Assembly (NCBI GenBank): GCA_963277665.1
Contig: OY728130.1
Span: forward strand, 425,927,101 to 425,991,100
Length of the DNA: 64,000 nt
Source: Viscum album
Lineage: Eukaryota; Streptophyta; Magnoliopsida; Santalales; Viscaceae
Direction: 5' to 3'
The stretch's first letter is position 1. Every line of letters starts with the position of its first letter. The translations under genes were made by a program, and so were the position numbers. The notes under the pieces were generated by a model. That model had not been told where the DNA came from, searched no databases, and worked only from the letters and a program-made list of their open reading frames with translations. Positions 50,680 through 62,720 of this stretch are shown here, in pieces.

Positions 50680-50830
50680 TATTGCATTTTTGGGGTTTGG
50701 TTGAAATATGACATTGTGATCAGTTCTAAAGGTTAAATGGAACACGATTTATAAATTTCATATTACATATATGGGAATTGGTTACAATATGACCTTGTGA
50801 TCAGTGCCAAAGGGTTAATGGAACATGGGA
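50680..50830. repeat. Imperfect ~75-bp tandem duplication
   Basis: ATGACATTGTGATCAGTTCTAAAGG and ATGACCTTGTGATCAG..CCAAAGGGTTAATGGAACA are adjacent diverged copies within the solo LTR. Confidence 0.65.
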
Positions 50831-51672
50831 AACAATTACCTTGTGACGACTTGGTAGATTGATGAGAAACCACTCATGAGTATGGAACTGTCACAACATA
50901 GCATGCATGGTTGGTTGCATGGGTTTGTGGAATGGTTGGTTATATCAAGACAGGGATATTGTGAAATTATGTTAAATCTTGTTTAGTTATTTTTCTGAAA
51001 AATATCTTTCTGGGAAAATTGGTTTCAATTGCACTTGTATGCTTTTGGTAATGGATGGTTTGGGAAACTTGTTTATTTTTAGTTATAAAATGTTTTTGAG
51101 AATTTTTTTATATGATCTATTTTATATAATTGTTTATAACTCTTCTATACTAGTTTCATGAGTGGGGAAGTCGTTGGGGAAAAACTAATGAGTTTTATAC
51201 TCACCCCTGCTTTGGAACTTTGGGGCTTCAATAGATTCTATCTTTCGGGACAAGGGAAATGGTAATGTTTCACATGTGTTTAGAACTACCTCATGATGTT
51301 TGGATTGTTCAAAGATTGTGGATCTTGGATATTTTTGGAGCATAGAGTCTTGAGGTCTTTGGATAGTCTTGTTTAGTTTATCCGCTATGTACTTTGATAC
51401 TTGGTTATTCTTCAGTTGTTGCTTACATTGATGTGGTTTTGAGATACAAGAAGTTGTTGAGTTGTCTTCCATTTTTTCATGCATCGTATAGTGAATGTTT
51501 GGTTATGGTTGGTTGGTTTATTAGTTTATTTCTTAAAGGGTAAATCATCCCCTGCATGTATTTGAAAGCCTTCAACATTTATTGCCAGCCTTTGGCGTCT
51601 TGGGGATGTTTCTTAAGGCCCATTAATGACTCATTGTACTCTCATGACAATGAGAATTAGCGGGTCATTACA

Positions 51673-51677
51673 CTATG
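51673..51677. repeat. Target duplication CTATG, right copy
   Basis: Pairs with 49311-49315. Confidence 0.9.
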
Positions 51678-54600
51678 GATTTTATATCATAGGAATTTCT
51701 ATGACATCCTAAATTTTTTCTTCTAATTACATTAGTTTCACATTGTGTTTTACTTGATGCAATTTTGTTTATATCATCAACAAAATATTTTCACATAAAC
51801 ACATGTTCTTATGACATAATGGATTTCTATTATACTATAACTCATCTAATATCCATTTGTCATGATAGTTGACATATAATTATGAGATAATTTGGTTACT
51901 TATGAATCATGTGTTTAAAAATGCAAGTATCTAAAATTCAAGATTTTTAACATTGATACTCCCTTTACATACATAATGAATCTAATGTGTATACAGAAAT
52001 GTGAATTTATAAATTTATCCATGTTACATTTTATTGATCAATGTTAACAGGAATTACTCTTCATCAATCATATTTATTAGCATCATATCTTTGATGTGTA
52101 TAAGGCAATATGCATTTAAGAATAAGTCAACGCTACAATATATTGATTGATAAATTCTTGTTCAGGATATTATTTGATAGACCATCCCGAAGCCTCTCAT
52201 ATGTTTTGACCAAGTTTATTTCATACTTAACTTTGAAATTACTTAAACACAAAAATGAATATAATGAAGTATACTTACCACTAGCTTACCCTTGGTATAG
52301 TTCAAACTCTCCAACTGAACTAGTTCCAAAATCTTTGTATCTTACCTTTATTTATAATGGTTTATTTTTCTAAAACTACATTCATAAGTATTTTGATAGT
52401 ACCTAAGGTATTTAACTCTAAAGAGTCTAAGACCATAATGTCTATATCCTTGAAAACTATTTAGTTTTTCTTAAAAAAGTATTTTCTTTATAAAAATAGG
52501 TATATTAGTCTTACATTTTATATTCATCATGTGCTGCCAATGAATCAAATATCACTAAATTATGACTTGGGTATTCAACACAACAAACATCATTCATTTT
52601 GAAACTAGAACAATATAAACTTTTGTTTAATGGGAACATGAGATTAATGTTTTAGTGATACTCTAAATGTTTAACTGGAATCAATAAACTTGGAAATATA
52701 TAATTTATGTAATTATCAATTCCAATTTAGGTACCACCTTTTCTCATCTACATGGAGAACGCACCTTAATTATTGTAACACTTATTTACTTACTTGGTTA
52801 CTGTATATAAATACACATATGTGACAAGCATATTTTATTTAATATACAAGAATAAAAACTAAAAAAATTATTATTTTTGATGAATATGCCTAAAGAAGAA
52901 GTGACCACTTGCTTCATCAATTTAGTTCATTGAATTTAAACTTCCAAAGATGTAGTTCATGATATGAAAAGAAAATAAATTCATGTTTTATACCTCTTTC
53001 TTTTAAGAATTTTGTTAAGGTGCCTTTAGATTTTCTATTTCCTATGGCATTTTGACCTTGTATTTCAATATGTTGACTATAAGATCCAAATATTAATCAT
53101 TCTTTAATGTTTTTATTTCTTAGAGAACCTTACTCAAAAGGTTACAAAGCGTTTTCCCCATACTTTTCATTTTTTTATCTTAGAAAAACTGGAGTAAAAT
53201 GGTGAAAATGATTTTAGAAAGGGATCCATTGAAAGATCATGATCCATATTTCAATTTACAAATATCTAGTGTAAACATCACCTATTCATATCTTCATTTA
53301 TATTTCCCCTTGAAATATTCTCAGAGACAATACAACATGTGAAATCATTAATTTCATGATTTTATATTCACAACTCACAAGAGAAATTGATTATAGTATT
53401 ATGAAAAAACCATCATATGCATCATACATGAGTCTCCTATAAGCATTTTTTACTCCCTGACTTCCTGAGGTGGATTAATTGGTATTTGGGATTCTAGCAC
53501 CTTTAATTTCCTATATCGTAGTGTTGTGTGTAAGAACCTATGCTACTATTTAGAAATTTGTGATGGATAAAACACTAACTTTTTCTAATGATTATAACAA
53601 TCTGTCTTGTGGTATTTACTTGTGAATTTTCTAAAAAAATAAAATCTCACGGATTGTTATTTTATTTTGATTACTAATTTAGAAATTAATGATTTAATCA
53701 TTAAATTTCTCACACTATTTTATCAAATTCTTGGAACCCTCTGTACTAGAATTTGAATACTCTTCCACTTGAGTATTTTAGTCTAAAGGATCCTTGAAAC
53801 CCTTCCTCATAGTTTATAATATTTGTATATTCCACTAGTTAGAGAGTCCATGGTTAGCATTAATCTGTTGAACTACATTAACTCGCGACTCCTTGATCTG
53901 TTGAGTGGAGTCTCATCTTTTGTAAATAATTACTTTACATTACTCAACTATATTCCTCTAAAGTTGAAAAAATATTGATTTTGGCTACCCATTTACAGAA
54001 AAATTTAGTTAAGTATACCTACAACTCTCATTAAAAGTCTCCAGTAGTAGTAGCCACCCTCAACTTTGACTGTCCGAGCACTACGTACACCCAGATCTAT
54101 CCAAATTCAAAGTATGGAAGGCATTTTTGACTTCATATTTTCTTTGAGGGATTTGGTCAATTAATCTTGGTGAATTAATTTTCTATTCAACAAGATTGTT
54201 CTATGTGATCTCACCCACAACATAACCTTGAATTTAAATATAAAATATTCACCACACATGTTCATTTTATCTTTGTATGCTTGTTTATTATTATACTATG
54301 TGAGTGCACATAATAAAAACACATTCAAAAAATAAAAAACCATGAACATGATAAAATAAATAAATAATTTGATGATCACGACCCATAAACTATTGGTTAA
54401 TCCATCGAGTGAATAATGTATTAACTAAGAACCTAGGATAATTACTTATGTTAATATCTGACTTGAATTGATGTGCATGTAACTCCCATTCATTCCACTT
54501 GTTTGGTTTATTTTAGCTATCAACTCGAACTGTGTGACCTCAAACTCCTACCATCTTTATAATTTTTACTCACACACATGTGAGGGGAACCTGGGGTGCA

Positions 54601-55402
54601 AACTTACATCTTTTAGAACTTAAATGTGGACATTTAGGCCCTTATAAAAATTAAATATGGAGGGATGATGCAAAAATCGTAAAAATAAAATAATTTTTAC
54701 TTTTTAAAAACTTAAATGCACCAATTAAATTAGATAAATAACAAACAAAATATGTACAGGTTGGTCTCAGCTCATGATCAGTCAACGTGCAATTATATTT
54801 CATAAGAAAAATTAAATTTGATAAAATTAAACTTGAAGGTATTTTTAATATGTTATCCTCTATTAAAATAATTTTATTTAATTATCGATACATCCCACAT
54901 GACCTGTAATAATTTGATTAAATCCCAAAAAATTAAATTAAATTCATAAAAATTTTCACTATTTTTTAGGTTTATTTGGACCTAAAGAAAATTAAAAAAA
55001 TATTTTAGGACTAGTGATGGGTTAAATGGTTCATTTTGATCAGACGTAAATAGAATTTTTCTAGCCCAAGATGGGGTATCCATTTAAAGGACACACTCAT
55101 AGACACCAACACCAACACGAACACACACACACACACACAATATAATATAAAATGATAATAAGCTTTTGATGGGATATTTTACCCTGTTTATATATATTTT
55201 TTTAACAAGATTCCATAGGAAGCTTTGAATAATATTCCAAGAGAATATTTTTCTATTTAATTAAATAGGTTTATAAGGTAATCTTTGAACTATATTCTAA
55301 GGGAATCTTTATACTTTTAAAGAAAAAAAATTCAATGATAATATTTGAAATGGTTTCCAAGGGAAGCTTTATACTTTTAATTATATAATATTCTATGAGA
55401 AG
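51678..55402 (-). other. Family B copy II interior, segment 2
   Basis: Colinear with 30720-33066 and 44076-45320 of copy I. No recognisable coding domain. Contains the empty site for the Tekay-like insertion at about 54075-54090 and an AC microsatellite at 55121. Confidence 0.6.
55121..55139. repeat. (AC)n microsatellite
   Basis: Nine AC units following degenerate ACACCA words; the aligned position in copy I is (TA)n. Confidence 0.9.
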
Positions 55403-55418
55403 CTTTATCCATTTAATT
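55403..55418. repeat. SINE target duplication, tail side
   Basis: CTTTATCCATTTAATT, compared with CTTTATCAATTTAATT at 55805-55820; one mismatch in 16. Confidence 0.8.
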
Positions 55419-55804
55419 TTTTTTAAAAAGGTTGGGGCCGATGACTCATTTATTATTAAAGTAAAGTAAATACCTCTTTTAACTGGGTAGAGGGAGACCC
55501 ATAACATATACCGAAGGCCCAATGAGTATTTATCCCATTAGATGGCCCATAGGCCCAATTTGTTTGGCCCAAAGTCTGTCCTGTGATTAGTACTACTACA
55601 GTACCTGCTGCTACAGTACCCACACAGTTCCCGCCGGTGCCCTAGTGCCCTACCACCGCAACAGTGCCCACCATTTCTATAGTTCCATCACTGCTACAGT
55701 ATGCTACAATACTAATACAGTATCCTGTGCCCAGTTGGTTTTGAACCCCCATTTTTCATGTAGAATTATGGAGTGCTTAACACTAAACCAAACCCCAACT
55801 ACTA
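55419..55804 (-). mobile_element. tRNA-derived SINE candidate, ~386 bp
   Basis: Present in family B copy II, absent from the aligned site in copy I (about 45315). On the minus strand it starts at 55804 with a tRNA-like head: A-box-like TGGTTTAGTGTTAAG (55776-55790) and B-box-like GGTTCAAAACC (55737-55747), 28 bp apart on the strand. The body is GC-richer than its surroundings, with degenerate GGTACTGTAGCAG words (55590-55710), and the 3' end is T-run plus A-run (55417-55429). 16-bp target duplications with one mismatch flank it. It would be transcribed by RNA polymerase III and moved by LINE enzymes. Family not recognised. Confidence 0.75.
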
Positions 55805-55820
55805 CTTTATCAATTTAATT
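55805..55820. repeat. SINE target duplication, head side
   Basis: CTTTATCAATTTAATT; pairs with 55403-55418. Confidence 0.8.
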
Positions 55821-56244
55821 AAACAAGATTCCATGGAAAGATTTAAGCTTTTAATTAAAAAAGCTTCCATGAATGATTTATACTATCTTTTAAGAGAAAC
55901 TTTATCTATTTAGTTAAAAAATATTCCAAGGCAATATTATATTGAAAATAGACTACCCCAACCAATTTATAATATATATGGATAATAAAAAATGTGATTA
56001 AATTATTCTCTAGCAAAAGATATGTCACAATAGTTACCAATAAAGTGAAGCAGAAATTAAAACTTCAATTTTCATAGTAAGATTTATGTAAATACCATCG
56101 ATCTTTGATTATCCATATCTTGGCGATACGAACTCAGATCGACTCGTCATCAGTTCCATTGGAACTATATCCAAACCCTCTTTTGAATTATAGAAAATTT
56201 AATTGAAATTTAAAATTATTAAACTTAAATAATTACACATTCAC
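55821..56244 (-). other. Family B copy II interior, segment 3
   Basis: Aligns with 45355-45751. No coding signal. Confidence 0.6.
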
Positions 56245-56255
56245 TCTGATACCAA
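56245..56255 (-). other. Primer binding site, family B copy II
   Basis: Plus strand CTCTGATACCA, i.e. minus TGGTATCAGAG, a perfect tRNA-iMet-type PBS, next to the LTR edge. Confidence 0.85.
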
Positions 56256-56563
56256 TTTAAGGATCCTGGGGTGTTGCAGAAGTGTGAAAGAGGCACAATT
56301 TAAAATTTTGGGTTTGGAATCATGTTAAAAACACTGAATATGCAAAAAAAACTTTTTCAAATTTCTTTAAATATCATGTGTAATTAATTTTAATCCTAAA
56401 GAATAAAATCAAATGGATGATTAAATGGTACCTTGTTCATTTGAAGTTGGTAGTTTGATTCATTCACCATTTATATGTTATTTCTCAAAGACGCTAAACT
56501 AGATTTCTTATAGATCATCTATACGTACTCAAAAATTTCAAGATTATTGATTAAGAAAGTGGG

Positions 56564-56642
56564 ATCTGTCCATCCTTGTTCTTCCTTCCGAATCTCTATC
56601 AAAAAACTTGAGAGAAGAGGAGAAGAACAAGGATGGACAGAT
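56564..56642. repeat. Perfect 21-bp inverted repeat, 37-bp spacer
   Basis: Left arm 56564-56584 (ATCTGTCCATCCTTG...) and right arm 56622-56642 are exact reverse complements. The copies at 24890 and 46140 lack the right arm. Confidence 0.95.
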
Positions 56643-56657
56643 AAATGGTGAATATTT

Positions 56658-56762
56658 TTGGTATGTGGTATGTGGTATGTGGTATCTGAGAAATAACAAA
56701 AGTGTGAATTTATAACAAAAGTGTGGTATGTGAGAAATAACAAAAGTGTGGTATGTGAGAAA
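56658..56762. repeat. GGTATGT repeats and ~25-bp minisatellite
   Basis: GGTATGT runs four times (56658-56685), followed by three units of GAGAAATAACAAAAGTGTG with GTATGT spacers. A related run (TTTTTGGTATGTGGTATGT) lies at 62734-62752. Confidence 0.9.
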
Positions 56763-57510
56763 TAATCTTCAAATTTTTGTTATCATCCTTTTATTTATTT
56801 ATATATTTCATGACCTTTTAGGAAGGAATTACCTTCTTGTATAATGGATATGAATTTATGAAGGTACTACCATCATAGTGAAACTGGTCCCATGAGATAT
56901 CTCTTACTCAACTTGGAAGTGAAAAAATCTATCTTGATCATTTAACCAATGCCATACCACCAATAACCCACCCAATACAAATTTCCCTTCCATGATTTCA
57001 TTATAATTGTTTTCAACTTTCATCAATGTATATGATAAGATGATAGACAATGTTAATGATCTCAACTCCAGAGACCAATACACATGTTCGTAGATAAGAA
57101 CAACCAATGACATCTGAAACATTTGGTGTTCCTATTGGCACATATTTCATTATGATCTCATTACTAGAGATCACCAAGTGAAAACTTCATGAGAATAAGT
57201 CTCAATGCTTATAATCCCCCAGAAATAATAGTCATACATCATATGTGTCCTATTAGTATGATGTATCTAGACCATATGACATATGCTTAAGATTACTATC
57301 ACAGTATCTTGAGGTTATCATTATAGTTGGGATGTACTATAACCTTTTTATAGGACATGTAGTCTAAGGACATTACAATGTAAATAGTGGATTCCAAAAT
57401 ATTAACACTATTATAGTAAGAATAAACACATGTATATATCAAATTGTATACATGTAATGTCAATATGTAGTATTTTTAAATTTTGGTCTATAGAAGCAAC
57501 TATTACAACA

Positions 57511-57784
57511 AATATAACTTATTAAATAAATTTATTTAAATAAAATAAATGACAGTTTTTCGAAAATCAGTATTTTTTACTATTCACTTGAAAATAAATC
57601 TTTTTATAAAATCCCAAAAATCAAACCTAATATAATATTGACATGATAAATTAATAAATCATATAATAATAATATTTTATCTGGTTGTTTTAGTTCATTT
57701 AGACATTTTGTTTCATGTAAATCAAGATATCAAATAAATTTACTTAAATATAAATATATCATAAAATATTGGGATGTTGCTACA
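57511..57784 (-). mobile_element. LTR 'B', detached end
   Basis: Ends ATAAAATATTGGGATGTTGC then TACA, matching the end of LTR A (ATAAAAATATCGGGTGTTACA at 2285-2305). It completes LTR B, which was split by the 33-kb copia-like block. No clean 5-bp duplication is left (AGTAG against AATAT). Confidence 0.6.
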
Positions 57785-59500
57785 ATATAAAAATTCCTAA
57801 TGAGAGTAGGGATGAACTATAAGAAGACTACAATAAAAATAAATAAAGGTATAAAAAATTTAATGTGGTTTATAATTTTATCATAATCCACATGAGAAAA
57901 ATGTAAATATTTTATTCATGTAAAAAATATGATTATAGTTACGTAGTTGATCTTATGATAAAATGATCCATCCCTTATAATATAGTGTAATATAGTTAGT
58001 TCTTCTAGAATTTACCATCTATTTATATTGATAGGGAGAAGTCCACCTAATATGATCTCAACTGAGGAAACCTTTTGTTGGTCAAAGACCTCCACTACCT
58101 CAACATGCCCATTCGATGAGTAGTTCTTGCTTGTAAAGGTCATATAGAATAACTTTTTTGTTTCCTCCATGATTTATATATATTTTTTACTATTAAAACA
58201 CTAGGGAAATTACTCTTATGTGATTCCCTTTAAATTTTATACACTTTCTTCAATAGATCTAGTCATGGATTTAATTTCCAATCATACCTTTCTATTGCAC
58301 CTTTTGATCATTCAGTCTAAAGGTTCTGATTTCCCATCATCCAGACACTAGACCCCTGGATGCTGCCACTACACTATCACTATATAAAACCATATGATTT
58401 TAAAGAATTAGAATTTATCCTTTCAGAAGTACCACTTCCTTGGACAAATTTTTTTTTTCTTAGATGAGCCAAAAAAAATTGCTGGGGTATACTGATCATC
58501 CAAAAAATTATACATTCCTTAAATCATACCTAAAAAAATCACGACTTTTGGGTCATATATTAAATATAAGACTTTTATATTATCCTAAAAATATATATTT
58601 TTTCAATTCACACTCAAATATAAAACTTTTGGTTAGTACCTATCTGAAAATACATTCATAGTATTGAAAATTAAAATAAAATTTGAATTTATAATATTTT
58701 ATTTTATGATTACATTAAAAATATATAAAAAAATCATTTATTTTTTTTAAAAACTGTTTTGTTGGGCATGGGACTTTCAGATTACTTATTTTTTATTAGA
58801 AATACTATAACAACGAGTTTAGGGTTTTCATTATTTAGGCCTAATTGTCATTTTTTCTAAGGAATTGATCCATCTACCTCACAAGGGAATCAACTTAACC
58901 TCTAATCACTACTAATCTAATGATTAAGTGTTTCTCCAATTTTATTTACTCATGTGTTTATTCATTATTGTTTTAGGAATCATCCTATACAATGCTTCCC
59001 ATTTATAATGGTTTCCCTCCATATATCCCTTCTTAACTACCCACACCTCAGTATTTCAAGGATTCCATTTAGTTATTTCTATTCGATCATTCTTGATATG
59101 TGCTCTAGACCTTTTTCTTCTTGACTCTCCTATAATACACCTTGATAGTAGGAATATACATAGTTTCATATTCACCATGATATTTTCCTTTTTTTACTAT
59201 GAAGTTTGATATATGGATGTTACTTCTTTGAAATTTTTATAGATTATATAGATCATGACGGGTAAAAATAGTTTTTAGATGGAATTTAACTTTGAATAAT
59301 TCATCTTAAAGGATAAAGGATATCATCTTCAATCTTGAATAGTGAAATAAATTTTTTATAATTATGGTTTTTCTATATAATCATTTTATATTAATGTTAT
59401 TCATGTTTATTTATATTTTCTATTTATATAAAGATGAATTTAGATTATGTTGATCAATTAAATTCCATCTGATTTAGATCATAAATCGGTTCCTTAAGCC
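57785..59500. other. Unassigned AT-rich DNA
   Basis: No long frame, no recognisable repeat relation, no RNA gene seen. The ORF 58464-58661 is A/T-homopolymer driven. Confidence 0.5.
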
Positions 59501-62420
59501 AAATATGATTAATGGATCCTAGTTCCTCTATGAACTCTATCTTGGTTAATTATTTGTTATTTATTTCTTAAGTATTCTCTATTATATATTCATTTAATTT
59601 TATTTTCATTGAACAATACTCTCCCACAATGTTCCTTCCATGTATGTATGTAAAAAATTATATTATTTCAGGTATAGTTGAATTTAATTTGGGTGTCTAT
59701 GAATTTATTAAAATGTATTTTCAATTTAAATTTTGAAGTTTTAGGAATGGTTTTTGATAAATTTAGTGCTTGAAGAAAGAATTAATATTGGCAGATTTCA
59801 ACTAAAGTCACCGTGAACCCTTGGAGGGATCATTAGGAGTCTTTTAATCCATCCAGAGGAAGTTTTTTCCTCTAGAAACCATTGGGAGGTCAGTAGTGTT
59901 TCATCAAGACAATGGTGAGACATTAAGAATTTTTTAGATACCATTGAGATCCCAGTGAGTTAGATTGAATTGATTTTTAATGTGGAATATTTTAGTGATT
60001 TATTGGTTGGGAAATTGGATTATAATTTTTATTTTTGATATTTATTGAATCATATCTTGGGGTGAAACACTGCAAATTTAATCTTCATTCCTTAATTTTA
60101 TTTATAGACATCATATTTGTTTCTTTATGAAATCAACAATACATCAAGAGAATTGGGATCATAGAGGTAATATGTATAAAGAAGGTTATAATCTTTCATT
60201 TAATATTTTGTTCAAATTTATATTTAAACTTATAGTTTGGAAAAATATTTTATTTTTGATGATTAATGAAGATTTAACATACATTTCTTACACATATTTT
60301 TTATTGATGATTATGCAGGTGATCTAAATTCTCTTATTTATTTTAATTTAATGCTTCTATATGGACAATTTTCTTTCTATGTGTGATTTGAGACTAATTT
60401 AATAAAAATTTAATTTGAATGGAATTTTTTCCAATACAGAATTTATTTGATGAAATATTATAGATGAAATGACTATATCACACATAAAAAATCACTTTAA
60501 ATGTGAATTTGTCAAATAATTTATTTTAAACTAATTTTTTTTATTTTAAATGAGACATGATTATATAATTTATGAGATATAATATGAAAGGGTGGTTTTA
60601 TACTAGAATTTTATACTAATGATATATTGTGTATTATTTAGTTGGTTTGAATCCGTGGATGATGTATTAATGATTATATGTGAATTTAAAGTGTATTAAA
60701 GGAGAATATCAAATGGATTATACATAAAATAAATGTATCTATTTACTTGAATGATTGGTTTAATATTCCAGTTGTAATGGTATAATGGTTTTATTCCACA
60801 TACGATATATATTGATTATTATTGAGTTATAATGTTTTATTAGACACAAAAACGTTTTTAAATGAACTAAGTTGATATTGTATGCTAAAAATCATGTTAA
60901 AGATTTATTTAAATTGATATTGGAGGTATTCACATATCTTTATTAAGCATGATATGATGAACAATGTTTTTTTAGAAAACTAAAAATATGTTTAAAAAGG
61001 TGTTGTACTTGACGAATCATTTTATTTAGTTTATGAAATAATTTATTTTAAGAGATGAAAAGTTATTAAAAAATATTGTAATGGTGGGTTGATAAAAATG
61101 GGAATTTTGGAAGTGACTAGTGTATAAGGAATGTTTTATAATGTAATAAATAAAGACTTAAATGTAATGTTTTGTGACTAATGTTATCTTACTAAGTGTT
61201 TAACTATTATAACATATTGAAATTATTGTGTAATCATTAATTTTTATACATATTTGATGTTGTGATTTATGATAATTAGATATATCAAATGTTATTTTCT
61301 ATGGGTCATGTGTTTGGTGAAATTATAGGGTAATTATTATGTTAGTATTTAACATGAATTAATAAATGTTTTGGGTAAATCTTGAGTTAGGCTATGATAT
61401 AAAATATTTTATGAGTTTCTATACATTTTGGGATAAGTATTGGGATTGGATATGTAGTGGATAAATATGTTTTTGTCTTTGTTATGAATTAAAACTTCCA
61501 TTTTTCTATGATTGTTTTGTAGAATTATTAAGTATTCAATGAAATTTTCCAAAGTAGGTAAAAAATAATTAGAGTGTCTTTATAAGATCTCAAATTTATA
61601 ATGGTGTGCATCTTTTTTATTTTTTATATATATTAAAGTTATTATATAGTATTGCATCATTCGCATAAGATAATTTTAAACTTTAGGTGATTATATGTGC
61701 TATAATGGCTATATGATAAGATTTTTCTCACACTATGAAAACACACTTTTTAAGGACACATATTGGCATGTGTCAGTGGAGTTGGAAGAAATAAAAACTA
61801 TAATGGGAGTGGAAAGTCGACCGTTTTAAATTTTTTTTATCCTAATTATGAATTTGAATAGGTGGACACATTTTAAAATATTCAAAAGATGCCTATATGG
61901 TGTGAATTTGTATGTAAAAGACAAAACCTAGATTTTGAGAAATTTGATAATTGGAAAGAAAAGGTTTTTCACTGTAGTGGGCCTACCAGTATGCAATATA
62001 GTGACTCTATTTATCTAGTGGATTATCTAGTTGGATATTACCTAGGTTGGGGCCATCAGGTTTCTAGTTCCTTACACCAAGTAGTAGTTGTGGGTGCACT
62101 AATGGATAATGTGGTGTAGTGGTTACTTGGAAGTGACCATTTTATAATTTCAATGGGGGTCATTTTGATATTTTCAAGGTCCTCTATTTTAATCCCATTT
62201 TTGGATTTCTCCTCCTCTTATTTGATGAACAACTAAGGGGATCTTTCACCTTACCCACTTTCCCCTTTTCTTCCTTATTTCATGTGGGGAAATATAAGGA
62301 TATTATTGTAGTGAATTTGTGGTAGCTTGGTTTTTATTTTGTTTTCCACTCCTCCATTTCACTCCTTTATTGATTATCTGATTTCAATGAATTGAAATTA
62401 GGGATTAAGTGTTTATTACA
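59500..62420 (+). mobile_element. LTR 'E', plus strand, 5' edge approximate
   Basis: The 3' edge is well placed: GTTTATTACA at 62420 followed by a spacer and a PBS at 62432. A leader-like stretch (59800-59960) and GAGGTAATATG (60160-60171) fit the LTR plan seen elsewhere, which suggests a start near 59500, but no TGT start or TATA box could be fixed. No coding content. Confidence 0.35.
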
Positions 62421-62431
62421 CCAAATTATGG

Positions 62432-62441
62432 TGGTATCAGG
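62432..62441 (+). other. Primer binding site after LTR E
   Basis: TGGTATCAGGATTGAACATG: nine of the first ten bases match the TGGTATCAGAG type. It makes LTR E a 5' LTR of a plus-strand element whose interior was hit by LTR F about 90 bp downstream. Confidence 0.6.
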
Positions 62442-62708
62442 ATTGAACATGGGTCTTTTACATGTTAGAGGTCCGAGTGGATTTTGAGTGTAGTTTAAAC
62501 CCTTTTTCTCAAGGGTTTACTGAGGTTAAATTGTATAATGTCGCATTCCTCAATTATTCATAATAGAATTAAATATGGATTAATTGTTTTAATAAATTCT
62601 AAGTGTTTATTAATTTATCAAAGTGGATATATGATGGATTTAGGACATTATTGATGTGATTGATGGACAATTTGGTCTTGGATGAGCTTTGGTGATGGTT
62701 GTCGAGCA

Positions 62709-62720
62709 CTATATAAAGGG
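62709..62720 (+). promoter_or_regulatory. TATA box of LTR F
   Basis: CTATATAAAGGG, a near-ideal plant TATA box. Confidence 0.5.

Larger units (their letters stand above)
49316..51672 (+). mobile_element. Solo LTR, plus strand, Ty3/gypsy type
   Basis: 2357 bp starting TGTAGTACCC and ending GGGTCATTACA, between perfect 5-bp duplications; the same site in copy I (about 30700) lacks it. Read on the plus strand it has a short U3 with an 18-bp array, a TATA box, the GGTTGGCCCAAACTG word and a leader ending in splice-donor-like GGGGTAAGT. That order matches the minus-strand LTRs, so this one is in the opposite orientation. No interior is present. Confidence 0.9.
56258..57510 (-). mobile_element. 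Family B outer right (5') LTR, rearranged
   Basis: 1253 bp against 1890 bp in the other copies. The first ~360 bp and the part from about 56765 align with 24505-24900 and 25660-26394. In between (about 56622-56760) the normal ~750 bp is replaced by an inverted copy and a minisatellite. Minus-strand start TGTTGTAATAGTTG at 57510. Confidence 0.8.

Noticed and set aside
51185..51484. 99-codon minus-strand ORF in the solo LTR
   Set aside because: Antisense to the LTR, no domain, no second copy to test; chance is likelier.
55428..55806. Inverted GGTTGGGG / CCCCAACT ends suggesting a MITE
   Set aside because: The 16-bp duplications, tRNA boxes and A/T tail lie outside or conflict with a terminal-inverted-repeat model; SINE fits better.
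58464..58661. 65-codon ORF
   Set aside because: Lys/Tyr/Leu-rich translation of AT-rich sequence; no domain or context.
62434..62480. tRNA-like words (GATTGAACATGGG..) near 62450
   Set aside because: Explained by an extended PBS complementary to a tRNA 3' end; no cloverleaf could be drawn.
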